Assembly (NCBI GenBank): GCA_964575425.1
Contig: CAZNRD010000025.1
Span: forward strand, 1-48,640
Length of the DNA stretch: 48,640 bases
Direction of reading: 5' to 3'
Origin: DATEAV01 sp964575425
Lineage (GTDB): Bacteria > Chloroflexota > Anaerolineae > Anaerolineales > E44-bin32
The notes beneath the pieces are model-generated. The model ran no database searches. It was given only the letters and a program-made list of their open reading frames with translations, and was not told the origin of the DNA. The first letter of the stretch is position 1. Every line of letters starts with the position of its first letter. A program made the translations under genes and the position numbers. Shown one piece after another: positions 7,274 through 15,262 of this stretch.

Positions 7274-8925
7274 GCCTGGTACCAGCGGTAGTCGATTTCC
7301 GGAAACACCTTGTCGCGTTCCCACAGGCTGCTGGCCAGGACGCGGTCGGGTTCCCCCTGCTCCAGCGAAGCCAGCAGGCTCTCGAATCGCTCGAGGTGGC
7401 TGCGGAAGCGTTCGATCGAGTACTGGGCCGCCTGACCGGTGGAGACCAGAAACGGCCAATCGGATGATTGAAGGAGCAGCAGTTCGCGCGCCGCCTGATC
7501 GAGCACGTGTCGGGCGGCGCCGGAAGCGGAGGGGTTCGCCGCGACGGCCGCTGCCATGTGTGCTTCGGCGGCATGGATGATCGGCCACATCCAGTGAGTG
7601 TCGGCGTTGTCCCAGGTGAAGTGGCCGCCGCCAGCGCCCCAGGAGCCTTCCGGCAAGTGGAGGACGGTCTTGGGCGGATGAGCCTGCAGGTAGTGGGAGG
7701 CCGTCGTCAGTTCCACCAGTTCGGAGCGGGCCAGGTGACGCAGGACACCCTCCAACCAGGCGATGCCCTCGAACCACCAGTGGCCCAAGAGCTCGGTGTC
7801 GTAGTTGGCGGCCAGGATGCCGAACTCCCCGGTCTCGCCGTGGAAACCCTGCAGCAGGTCGGTGACGAGGCGCGAGAAGTGGTCGGCGTGCGCGGCCACC
7901 TTGCCGGCCGCCCAGTCAGGGTGGTAAAGGTCCTTGTCCCCCAGGTCGACCCGGGCGCCCGTGACACGCCAGTACTGCAGGCCCGAGACGCCGTCCTTCT
8001 TGTGGAACTCGCGGTAGTCGAAGTCGCCGGGGTAGCCCCAATCCGCGCTCCACACCTGCAGCCCGGTGCGGTTGTTGCGGCCGATGGCGGCAACCTCCGG
8101 TTGGCTCACATAGTAAGGAAGGTAGGTCGTGGCCGGCTGCTCCGGCTGCACCTCGCTGAAGGGAACGAGGTAGCGCCGCGTGATCATGCCGTAGGGGCCG
8201 ATGGCCTCGCCGGCCGCCACCCCCTCTGGCCGCCCGCCCTCGATCAGATGGGTCTCGGCGAAGAACAGGCCGAGGTTGTGCCGCGCCAGGAACACCTCCA
8301 GCCCGGGTCGCTCGCGCCCATCCTCGCTCAGGTACCCGGGACGGTACGCACATTCGGGAAGCCAGATGGCACGCGGGCTTCGGCCGAAGTGCCGCTTGTA
8401 TGCCTGGACGGCAGTGCGCAATTGGAGGTTGATCGACTCGTCCCGGTCGAGCAGGGGCAGGTATCCGTGAGTCGCCCCGCTGGTGACGACCTCGATCAGC
8501 CCGGCGTCTTGCAGGCGGCGGAAGGCAGAGACCAAATCGCCCTCATAGCGTTCCAGGAAGTTGCGCCGCACCGACTGGTAGAAATCGTGATAGAAGGCCG
8601 CCAGGTAGGCCAGGTGGGCGTTGCCCTGACGCTCAAAGCGAGGGATGTCGCCAGAAGCGGCGTCGATCTTCTGATCCAGGTAGGTGAGGAAGTTCGCCCG
8701 GACGTCGTCGTCCGCAAGTTGCTCGAGCAGCACGGGCGTCAGGCCAAGCGTCAGGCGCGCCGGAACGCCTTCGTCCATCAGGCGGTACAGCGCGTTGAGC
8801 AGGGGGACGTAGGTCTCGGCGGCAGCCTCATGCAGCCACTCTTCGCCGTGCGGCCAGCGGCCCGCCTGACGGCAGTAGGGCAGGTGCGAATGCAAGAGAA
8901 AGGTGAACGCGCCGATCCTTGGCAT
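7270..8925 (-). CDS. GH57 1,4-alpha-glucan branching enzyme (DUF1957 type)
   Basis: This is a 551-residue GH57 protein that introduces alpha-1,6 branches into glycogen. Motif 1 is HSHLPY (His12, His14). The nucleophile is Glu191 in WLPECAYRPG, and the acid/base is Asp376 in NYDTELLGHWWFEG. SADWGYPGDFDYREFH is the fourth conserved block and a helical C-terminal domain follows. The ATG at 8925 has GGAGG six bases upstream. It is the first gene of the minus-strand glycogen operon (branching enzyme, synthase, glucanotransferase). GH57 branching enzymes are typical of thermophiles, Chloroflexota and cyanobacteria. An amylopullulanase-like activity is possible but less likely. Confidence 0.92.
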   Translation of the reverse strand: MPRIGAFTFLLHSHLPYCRQAGRWPHGEEWLHEAAAETYVPLLNALYRLMDEGVPARLTLGLTPVLLEQLADDDVRANFLTYLDQKIDAASGDIPRFERQGNAHLAYLAAFYHDFYQSVRRNFLERYEGDLVSAFRRLQDAGLIEVVTSGATHGYLPLLDRDESINLQLRTAVQAYKRHFGRSPRAIWLPECAYRPGYLSEDGRERPGLEVFLARHNLGLFFAETHLIEGGRPEGVAAGEAIGPYGMITRRYLVPFSEVQPEQPATTYLPYYVSQPEVAAIGRNNRTGLQVWSADWGYPGDFDYREFHKKDGVSGLQYWRVTGARVDLGDKDLYHPDWAAGKVAAHADHFSRLVTDLLQGFHGETGEFGILAANYDTELLGHWWFEGIAWLEGVLRHLARSELVELTTASHYLQAHPPKTVLHLPEGSWGAGGGHFTWDNADTHWMWPIIHAAEAHMAAAVAANPSASGAARHVLDQAARELLLLQSSDWPFLVSTGQAAQYSIERFRSHLERFESLLASLEQGEPDRVLASSLWERDKVFPEIDYRWYQA

Positions 8926-9216
8926 GTCGATCCTCCGGCGGCAATGCGCAATTGTAGCAGAGGCAGGTACCCCTCCCAAGCTTCCCGCGGGCAATCAGGC
9001 TCCACCACATGAACCGTGGCGGAGAGGGGGAATAGGATCTGGGGGGTGGCGGGAGCTTCGCTCCCCCCACCCCCCAGAAATACCCACCCCTCCCCCTGCG
9101 GGACTCGTGTGGTCGCGGACCTCGGCCCAGCAGGGGAAGCCCCTCGCTCTGCTCGTGGTGCACGCGAGGGCCAGGGGAGGGGGTTGGACGATGACGCGCC
9201 GTTCCTCAGCAGCCTG
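8926..9216. other. Intergenic stretch between etfA and the GH57 gene, C/G-run rich
   Basis: Apart from the long hairpin at 9039-9077, I see no gene. The stretch must contain the promoter of the glycogen operon on the minus strand. The segment TACAAT (minus, about 8953-8958) is a possible -10, without a good -35. The plus strand carries several runs of five or six C. Confidence 0.35.
9039..9077 (-). terminator. 17-bp hairpin downstream of etfA
   Basis: Arms 9039-9055 and 9061-9077 pair over 17 positions with one C-C mismatch, closing a CTTCG loop. It lies about 140 bp beyond the etfA stop. There is no U-run after it on either strand, so termination by this stem alone is uncertain. Confidence 0.5.
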
Positions 9217-10257
9217 CTAGCGACCGAGCTTCTGCCTTAGCGCCTGGGTGAAGGCGGGCAGGATTTCGAACAGGTCGCCCACCACGCCGAAGCGCGCCAC
9301 CTTGAAGATCGGCGCCTCGGGATCCTTATTGATGGCGAGAATCGTCTTCGAGGTCCGCATCCCAGCCAGGTGCTGGATGGCGCCCGAGATGCCACAGGCA
9401 ACGTACAGGTCGGGTGAGACCACCTTTCCGGTCTGCCCCACCTGGTGCGAGTAGGGCACATAGCCGGCATCGACCGCGGCGCGGCTGGCTCCCACCGCCG
9501 CCTTGAGCACCGAGGCCAGCTCGCGCACCAGTGCGAAGCCCTGCTGGGCGCGCCAGATTTCGACTTGCTTCTCGTCCGTGATATCGGGAGGCGGCGCGAG
9601 TTTGGGGTTGTTGGAGACGCCGCGGCCGCCGGACACGATGATGGCCGCGTCCGTCAGGCTGACGCCGCCCTCCGAGGCCTTGTGTCCCACGACCTCCGTG
9701 GGTGCCTCGGCCGTCCCGTCCACCCGGGTGAGCGTGCCGCTGCGCCCGGGCGTGGGTTCGGGCATGGGAAAGGCTCGGCTGCGCAGAGTGATGATGTGGG
9801 GGCGAGCGGTCTGGCAGACCTCTTTGGTGAGCAGCTTGCCGGCGTAGATCGGCCGGGTCGCCACCACGCGACCGTCCACGACCTCGAAGGCGGTGGCGTC
9901 CGGCGTGACCCCGGTCTCGAGGTCCACCGCAACCATACCGGCCAGCTCGCGCGTCCGGCCGGAGGTAGGCATGAGCAGCACTTCGGCCTTCTGTGCGGAT
10001 GCGATCTTGCCCAGGAGCGTGGCATAGGCTTCCGCCCGGTAATCCTTGAGAGCGTCGCCTTCAGCCAGGAGCACTTCGTCGGCGCCGTGGGCGAAAGCCT
10101 CCTGAGCCAGCGGTTCGACGCCCTGGCCCAGGATGACAGCTGCCACGCCGCTGCTGAGGGCTTCGGCCACTTGCCGCGCGGCGCCCAGCGCCTCCCACGA
10201 GGCAAGCGTCGCCTTGCCCTCGAAGTGATCGATGTAGGCGAGGACTTTGTGGCTCAT
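9217..10257 (-). CDS. etfA: Electron transfer flavoprotein, alpha subunit
   Basis: This 346-residue FAD-binding subunit of the ETF heterodimer takes electrons from acyl-CoA dehydrogenases in the cytoplasm. The N-terminal half is the alpha-beta domain with GRTRELAGMVA. The C-terminal FAD domain shows GASRAAVDAGY, then HQVGQTGKVVSPDLYVA, CGISGAIQHLAGM and INKDPEAPIF, all standard. It lacks the extra ferredoxin or long N-terminal segments of some bifurcating ETFs. The start ATG shares one base with the etfB stop (TAATG), so translation is coupled. Confidence 0.96.
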   Translation of the reverse strand: MSHKVLAYIDHFEGKATLASWEALGAARQVAEALSSGVAAVILGQGVEPLAQEAFAHGADEVLLAEGDALKDYRAEAYATLLGKIASAQKAEVLLMPTSGRTRELAGMVAVDLETGVTPDATAFEVVDGRVVATRPIYAGKLLTKEVCQTARPHIITLRSRAFPMPEPTPGRSGTLTRVDGTAEAPTEVVGHKASEGGVSLTDAAIIVSGGRGVSNNPKLAPPPDITDEKQVEIWRAQQGFALVRELASVLKAAVGASRAAVDAGYVPYSHQVGQTGKVVSPDLYVACGISGAIQHLAGMRTSKTILAINKDPEAPIFKVARFGVVGDLFEILPAFTQALRQKLGR

Positions 10258-11039
10258 TAGATCACCTTCTCCGCGAGCATCCGTTCGGCCAGGCTCTCAC
10301 CAACAGCTTGCGGCGTGTCCCCTCGGATGATTTCACACTGGACTTCGATCTTGGGCGGGGCGATGACCTCGGGCCAGCTCAGCACCGGCGACGGTACCTG
10401 GCTGAGACCGATGGCTGCCGCATCCCAAACCGGGATCTCGGCCCGCGAGGCCTTGCGGATGCCCATGAAGGACGGGTAGCGCGGCTCGTTGATCTCCTTG
10501 ACCACGCTGACGACGGCTGGCAGCGGGCTCTTCACCACCTGGCGCCCCTCGTCGATCATGCGCTCGACGGTGATGGACTTGCCCGCCGGGTCGAGCTCGG
10601 TGACGGCGGCCACCAGGCTGAGGATCGGCAGCCCCAGCCGGCGCGCAACCTGGGGGCCCATCACGCCCGTGTCGCTGTCGACTGCCTGCCGGCCGAAGAA
10701 GATCAGGTCGACCGGGCCCAGCTTCTGAATGGCCGCGGCCAGGGCCTTGGAGACCACCAGGCTGTCGGCCCCGTCGAACGCCGGATCGCGAACCAGGATG
10801 GCCTTGTCGCAGCCCATGGCCAGGGCATGCTTGAGGGCTTCCTTCGCCGCGTCCGGGCCGAGGCTGATGGCGGTCACTTCGCCCCCATGGGCCTCTTTGG
10901 TACGCAGGGCCTGCTCGACGGCGAACTCATCCCAGGGGTTGATCACCAGAGGGGCATCCCCCCAGGAGACTTTGCCGTCCTGCACGGTGATGGTGGCGGC
11001 CGTGTCGGGCGTCTGTTTGACGCAAACGACGATGTTCAA
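10257..11039 (-). CDS. etfB: Electron transfer flavoprotein, beta subunit
   Basis: This 260-residue ETF beta subunit binds AMP (or a second FAD in bifurcating ETFs). Family features are NIVVCVKQTPDTA at the start, NPWDEFAVEQALR near residue 40, GRQAVDSDTGVMGPQVARRLG mid-chain, and a C-terminal recognition loop region. The start codon is TTG at 11039, preceded by AGGAGG with five bases between. It lies 41 bp after the acyl-CoA dehydrogenase stop and overlaps etfA by one base, so the three genes form an operon. Confidence 0.96.
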   Translation of the reverse strand: MNIVVCVKQTPDTAATITVQDGKVSWGDAPLVINPWDEFAVEQALRTKEAHGGEVTAISLGPDAAKEALKHALAMGCDKAILVRDPAFDGADSLVVSKALAAAIQKLGPVDLIFFGRQAVDSDTGVMGPQVARRLGLPILSLVAAVTELDPAGKSITVERMIDEGRQVVKSPLPAVVSVVKEINEPRYPSFMGIRKASRAEIPVWDAAAIGLSQVPSPVLSWPEVIAPPKIEVQCEIIRGDTPQAVGESLAERMLAEKVI

Positions 11040-11080
11040 GGTAACCTCCTCTTGATTGAGATGAACAGGCGCGCAGGCCC

Positions 11081-12295
11081 TTACGCCTCCGCGTGCCAGA
11101 ATGCGGGATCGTAGGCCGGCAGCTCGCAGCGCAGGGGCGTGTCGCCGCGAAAGCCGAGCGCGTATCCCGCTTGAATCAACACATGGATCTCACTCGTTCC
11201 CTCGTAGATCATTTCCCCTTTGGCGTTGCGCAGATGACGTTCCACCTCGTACTCGTCGCTGTAGCCGTACGCGCCGTGCAATTGCACGGCCTCGGCGCCT
11301 GCAGCAAAGCCGGCGTCGGTGGCAAACCACTTCGCCAGCGAGGTCTCCCGCGTGTTGCGCAGGCCCTTGTTCTTCATCCAGCCGGCGCGCAGATAGAGGA
11401 GCCGGGCGGCCTCGTAGTCGCGCACCATGTGAGCGATCTTGGCCTGAATCAACTGGTGATGCGCGATGGTCTTGCCGAACGTCTGGCGCTCCCGAGCATA
11501 GCGCACGCTGGCCTCGAGACACGCTCGAATCAAGCCAGCCGCTCCAGCGGCGACCGTGTAGCGGCCGTTGTCGAGGCAGGCCATGGCGATGCGAAATCCC
11601 TCGCCCTCCTCGCCAAGGCGGTTGGCGGTCGGCACGCGCACGTCCTGACAGTGCAGCCAGCCGGTCGAGCCGGCGCGCACGCCAAGCTTGCCGTGATGGT
11701 CGCCGCGCGTCACGCCCGGTCGGTCAGTCTCCAGGATGAAGCAGGTGATGCCGTCGTGCGGATCGGCCGGATGAGGGTCGGTGCGCGCGAACCACAGCAC
11801 GTGATGGGCCTTGCTTGCCAGGGAGATCCAGGTCTTTTCGCCGTTGAGGACGTAGTCATCGCCGTCGCGACGCGCGCTCGAGCAAATGCCAGCCACATCT
11901 GACCCGGCGCCGGGCTCGGTCAGGGCGAAGCCGGCGTACTTCTCCCCGCGCGCCTGCGGCACCAGGAAGCGCTGCCTCTGCTCTTCGCTCCCCCACTGGA
12001 ACAGGCCCAGGCTGTTCAGGCCAACGTGGACCGACATCACCACCCGCAGCGTCGAGTCGACGGCCTCGAGTTCCTCGCAGGCAAGGCCGAGGGCGAGGTA
12101 GTCCATGCCCTGACCACCGTAGCGCACCGGGAGACAGATGCCCAGGATGCCGAGCTCGCCCATGCGCGGCAGGATGTGCGGCGCCATGTCGTGCTTGCGG
12201 TCCCACTCCTGAATGATCGGGGCCACCTCGCGCCGGGCGAAATCTTGCACCATCTTGCGCACCATCTCGTGCTCAACTGTCAGGGAGAAGTCCAT
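11081..12295 (-). CDS. Acyl-CoA dehydrogenase
   Basis: This 404-residue flavoprotein performs the first alpha-beta dehydrogenation of acyl-CoA and passes electrons to ETF. The N-terminal helical domain starts at MDFSLTVEHEMVRKM. The middle beta domain holds FALTEPGAGSDVAG and EKTWIS. The C-terminal domain ends with GTSEIH, preceded by the catalytic Glu of MIYEGTSEIH. Start 12295 is chosen because a promoter (-10 at 12326-12331) predicts a transcript start near 12319, which excludes the longer open frame. Downstream etfB and etfA make a complete dehydrogenase-ETF operon. Chain-length specificity cannot be read from the sequence. Confidence 0.93.
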   Translation of the reverse strand: MDFSLTVEHEMVRKMVQDFARREVAPIIQEWDRKHDMAPHILPRMGELGILGICLPVRYGGQGMDYLALGLACEELEAVDSTLRVVMSVHVGLNSLGLFQWGSEEQRQRFLVPQARGEKYAGFALTEPGAGSDVAGICSSARRDGDDYVLNGEKTWISLASKAHHVLWFARTDPHPADPHDGITCFILETDRPGVTRGDHHGKLGVRAGSTGWLHCQDVRVPTANRLGEEGEGFRIAMACLDNGRYTVAAGAAGLIRACLEASVRYARERQTFGKTIAHHQLIQAKIAHMVRDYEAARLLYLRAGWMKNKGLRNTRETSLAKWFATDAGFAAGAEAVQLHGAYGYSDEYEVERHLRNAKGEMIYEGTSEIHVLIQAGYALGFRGDTPLRCELPAYDPAFWHAEA

Positions 12296-12325
12296 CCGTT
12301 CGACCACTGGCGGAGAGATGACCCG

Positions 12326-12354
12326 ATTATACGCGGTGAGGCCCGATGCAACAA
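12326..12354 (-). promoter_or_regulatory. Promoter of the acyl-CoA dehydrogenase-etfBA operon
   Basis: On the minus strand TTGTTG (12349-12354) and a perfect TATAAT (12326-12331) are 17 bp apart. The predicted start near 12319 gives a leader of about 24 nt. Confidence 0.7.
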
Positions 12355-12611
12355 CCGCCGCCATCCCATGCCAGTCAACCGCCTCAGGGCCGCATCAACG
12401 ATCGTTTCCTGTCGCCGCGTCGACCTCCACTAACAAGACGCCGCCGCGCCGAGAGGGATGTCAGTCGTTCCATCAGGACATGCGATGGGGTGCGAGTGCG
12501 TCGCAGCTGCAGGCGGAACGCGCGAACACGCTGAGTATGACATTGGCAACCAAGCTCCCGACATGCTGCCGACCGACCCACGCCAGCCGGGTCAGGCGTG
12601 GGCTCCGGCGC
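12355..12611. other. Divergent intergenic region with an 8-bp inverted repeat over the rightward -35 region
   Basis: No gene is seen. CCCACGCC (12577-12584) and GGCGTGGG (12595-12602) form a perfect inverted repeat with a 10-nt gap. It ends 9 bp before the TATAAT of the TPR gene and covers the place where its -35 would lie. It looks like an operator or activator site. Confidence 0.4.
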
Positions 12612-12617
12612 TATAAT
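12612..12617 (+). promoter_or_regulatory. -10 box of the TPR protein gene
   Basis: A perfect TATAAT without a recognisable -35 at the right distance. It predicts a transcript start near 12624, about 20 nt before the GTG start. Confidence 0.55.
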
Positions 12618-12644
12618 GTCGCATTGCCAAGGAGAGGCCGACCG

Positions 12645-14057
12645 GTGATCGACACCCTGCGCGCCCGCGGGCTGCACGTGCTTGCGACGCTGCTTGTTCT
12701 GATGCTCCTGGCCCCTACGCCGGTAGCACAGCCCATCGTCGTGCCGACCCGAACGGCCCTGACCGCACTTCGTGCTGACCGTCCCTCCCATGCCCTGCGC
12801 GCGCTCGAATCGGTCCTGGCCTTTGAGCCGTCCCTCTCTAGCCTGCATCTGCACGCTGCCCGGGCGGCGCTAGCCATTGGCATGCCGGAGGCTGCCTTGG
12901 CCCACCTGGCGGCCCTCGAAGGCAGCCCTCACGCCACGCCCGAGACCCCGTGCCTGCGCGGCCTGGCCCTGCTCGAGGCCGGCCAGCCGGACGCCGCCGC
13001 GGAAACCTGGCTCGGCGCGGAATGGGCTTGCCTGTCGGATGTGCGGGGCCTTGAGCATCTTGAGACAGCCTATCGCCTGCTCAAGGATGAAGAAAGACTC
13101 CTTGACGTGCTTCAGCGTCTGGCCGAGTTGGCCCCCTCCGACCCTGCCATCGCACGCCGGCTCGGTCTGCTTTGGGTCACCTCCGATCCCCAGCAGGCTC
13201 TCTCCCACCTGCGACGCGCAGCGCAGATCGGGTATCCCCTTTGTCAGAATCTAGTCGAATTGATCTACACCTCCGCGCCCGAAGGTGACCCGGCGGTGCT
13301 CCTGACCCGCATCGGGCAAACGCTCGGACACGCCGGCGAGTGGCAGCTCGCTGCCAGCGCCTTCCGCCAGGCTCTCTCCCTCCAGCCCAATCTACACGAG
13401 ACGCGTGCCTATCTCGGCCTCGCGCTGGACCGGGTTGGAAGCGACGGACAAGCAGAGTTGCTGGCTGCTGCAGCGGCCAATCCGCAGTCACCCCTGCCCC
13501 ATCTCTTCCTTGCCCTTCATTATCGGGCAGCGGGCCAACCCCAGCGCGCCCTTGAGGAACTCAACCGCGCCGCCTCCCTCGACCCGGACAGCCCCGCCGT
13601 CCTCGCCGAGTTGGCCGCAACCCACAAGGCCCTGGGCGACCTGGCGGCCGCCAAGGCCGCCTACCGCGCCGCAGCCGAACTCGCCCGCATGGATGCCGAC
13701 TTCTGGCTCCTGCTGGCCGAGTTCTCACTTTCACATGAGATCGAAGTCGAAGAGCTTGCCTTGCCCGCCGCTCGCAACACCGCCGCGTTGGACCAAGGCA
13801 GCCCTCTCGCGTTCAGCGCGCTCGGCTACGCCCACTACCTGGCTGGCCGACCTCTGCTGGCCGAACGCTGCCTGCGCCGGGCGCTCAGCCTCCAACCCCT
13901 GGATGCCCGCCTGCAGCTCCGCTGGGGGCTGCTGCGACAGTCCCAGGGCGATCTCCCCGGCGCCGTTGCTGCCCTGACCCTGGCGTCCCAATTGGATCCC
14001 TCCGGCCCCATCGGAACCGTGGCCCGCAGGACGGCGGAGAGCATCGCCTCGCACTAG
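12645..14057 (+). CDS. Exported tetratricopeptide-repeat protein
   Basis: This 470-residue protein has a hydrophobic N-terminal segment (HVLATLLVLMLLAPTPVA, residues about 10-28) that reads as a signal peptide or anchor. Degenerate TPR units follow over nearly the whole chain, rich in Ala and Leu, for example ALEELNRAASLDPDSPAVLAE and AERCLRRALSLQPLDARLQ. The GTG at 12645 has AAGGAGAGG ending 8 bases upstream, which fixes the start. TPR proteins scaffold protein-protein contacts; a specific partner cannot be named. The next gene encodes a lipoprotein, so both may act at the cell surface. Confidence 0.82.
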   Translation: MIDTLRARGLHVLATLLVLMLLAPTPVAQPIVVPTRTALTALRADRPSHALRALESVLAFEPSLSSLHLHAARAALAIGMPEAALAHLAALEGSPHATPETPCLRGLALLEAGQPDAAAETWLGAEWACLSDVRGLEHLETAYRLLKDEERLLDVLQRLAELAPSDPAIARRLGLLWVTSDPQQALSHLRRAAQIGYPLCQNLVELIYTSAPEGDPAVLLTRIGQTLGHAGEWQLAASAFRQALSLQPNLHETRAYLGLALDRVGSDGQAELLAAAAANPQSPLPHLFLALHYRAAGQPQRALEELNRAASLDPDSPAVLAELAATHKALGDLAAAKAAYRAAAELARMDADFWLLLAEFSLSHEIEVEELALPAARNTAALDQGSPLAFSALGYAHYLAGRPLLAERCLRRALSLQPLDARLQLRWGLLRQSQGDLPGAVAALTLASQLDPSGPIGTVARRTAESIASH

Positions 14058-14072
14058 GCGGCCTCCCTTGCG

Positions 14073-14098
14073 TGCTAGAATCCGCAGCCGAGCTGCGG
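14073..14098 (+). promoter_or_regulatory. Extended -10 promoter and overlapping hairpin before the lipoprotein gene
   Basis: TGCTAGAAT (14073-14081) is an extended -10 element. A 7-bp hairpin, CCGCAGC (14082-14088) with GCTGCGG (14092-14098), lies right at the predicted transcript start and runs into the ribosome binding site GGGAGG (14097-14102). It could act as an operator or limit translation. Confidence 0.45.
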
Positions 14099-14106
14099 GA
14101 GGTTGA

Positions 14107-14751
14107 GTGCATCCCATCCGACGTCTGGCCGCCGTCGTGCTCTCCACGGGTCTTGCTCTCACGCTCGGCTCGTGTTCCGACGTCCGTTCGGCCCAATCCG
14201 GGGACGTCCTCTTCCAGGATGCGTTCGAGCACCCGTCGAGCGGTTGGGACCGCTATCAGGGCACGGACTACCGCGCCGATTACATTGGCGGCGCCTACCG
14301 GATCGAGGTTCTTCTGCCAAACACGGATACCTGGTCCACGCCTGACCTGAGTTTCGGCGATGCGCAGATCGAGGTCGACGCCCGCAAGGTCGCCGGCTCC
14401 GACAATAACCTGTTCGGCGTGCTCTGCCGCTACCAGGACGGCTCCAACTTCTACTTCTTCCTCATCTCAAGCGATGGCTATGCGGGCATCGGGATTCAGC
14501 AGCAGGGAGAAGCTCGCCTGCTCAGCTCCGACACCATGCTGCCCCATCCGGCCGTGGCCACTGGGGGGGCCCTCAATCACCTCTCTGCCCTATGCTTGGG
14601 ACCCCACCTTGAGCTGGCAGTGAACGGTCAGCCGGTTGCCTCGGTCACAACCGCAGAGCTGTCGGGCGGGGATGTCGGCTTGATAGCAGGAACCTACGAC
14701 GAGCCGGGTGTGGTCATCGAGTTTGACAACTTCTCCGTCATGCAGCCCTGA
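14107..14751 (+). CDS. Lipoprotein with a concanavalin A-like (LamG/DUF1080-type) domain
   Basis: This 214-residue protein starts at GTG 14107 behind GGGAGG. The N-terminus RRLAAVVLSTGLALTLGSC carries a lipobox (LGSC, Cys near residue 23), so it should be anchored to the outer face of the membrane. The rest resembles a beta-sandwich: DVLFQDAFEHPSSGWD, then YRIEVLLPNTDTWSTPD, SDNNLFGVLCRYQDGSNFY, and the closing GTYDEPGVVIEFDNFSV. This pattern is common in Chloroflexota lipoproteins that may bind glycans. No catalytic motif is seen. Confidence 0.78.
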   Translation: MHPIRRLAAVVLSTGLALTLGSCSDVRSAQSGDVLFQDAFEHPSSGWDRYQGTDYRADYIGGAYRIEVLLPNTDTWSTPDLSFGDAQIEVDARKVAGSDNNLFGVLCRYQDGSNFYFFLISSDGYAGIGIQQQGEARLLSSDTMLPHPAVATGGALNHLSALCLGPHLELAVNGQPVASVTTAELSGGDVGLIAGTYDEPGVVIEFDNFSVMQP

Positions 14752-14793
14752 CCAGGTCGCCGGCGCACGCTTCCGCCAGCCCATGCCCACCTG

Positions 14794-14799
14794 TATAAT
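14794..14799 (+). promoter_or_regulatory. -10 box of yqeY predicting a leaderless mRNA
   Basis: A perfect TATAAT, preceded directly by TG, lies seven bases before the ATG at 14806. TTCCGC (14771-14776) is a poor -35 at 17-bp spacing. A start seven bases beyond the -10 would fall on the A of the ATG itself. Confidence 0.5.
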
Positions 14800-14805
14800 G
14801 AATGC

Positions 14806-15255
14806 ATGCTCACAAGACAAGTTCTGGAAGCGCATCTGAAGGACGCCTTGCGGTCCGGCGATGAAGTGCGGAAGCGGACGCTCCGCATGATCCTGACGGC
14901 CGTGAAGCTGACCGAGGTCGAACGCCGCGGCCCACTGGATGAGCCCGGCCTGCTTGCCGTGCTGCAGAAGGAGGCCAGGACACGCCAGGAGGCGATCGCC
15001 GACGCCGAGCGCGCCCAGCGGTCCGACCTGGTGGAGGCCGCCCAGGCTGAACTGCGGGTCGTGGAGTCGTATCTTCCCAGGCCGCTAACGGCGGAGGAGC
15101 TTGAGGCCCTGGCTCGCCAGACCATCACCGAGACGGGCGCGAGCACGGTCGCAGACATGGGACGCGTGATGAAGGCCCTGATGCCGAAGGTCCAGGGCAG
15201 GGCCGACGGGAAAGCCGCCAGCGACCTCGTCCGCCGAGTTCTCACCTCGTCGTGA
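14806..15255 (+). CDS. yqeY: GatB/YqeY domain protein
   Basis: This 149-residue protein is the stand-alone YqeY type, related to the tail domain of the GatB amidotransferase subunit. Family features are LKDALRSGDEVRKRTLRMILTA near the start, QKEARTRQEAI mid-chain and SYLPRPLTAEEL, followed by GRVMKALMPKVQGRADG. It probably interacts with tRNA, but its role is not established. No Shine-Dalgarno sequence precedes the ATG, consistent with leaderless translation. An 8-bp gap to the next gene suggests an operon with the HD phosphodiesterase, ybeY and dgkA. Confidence 0.93.
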   Translation: MLTRQVLEAHLKDALRSGDEVRKRTLRMILTAVKLTEVERRGPLDEPGLLAVLQKEARTRQEAIADAERAQRSDLVEAAQAELRVVESYLPRPLTAEELEALARQTITETGASTVADMGRVMKALMPKVQGRADGKAASDLVRRVLTSS

Positions 15256-15262
15256 GATCCGG

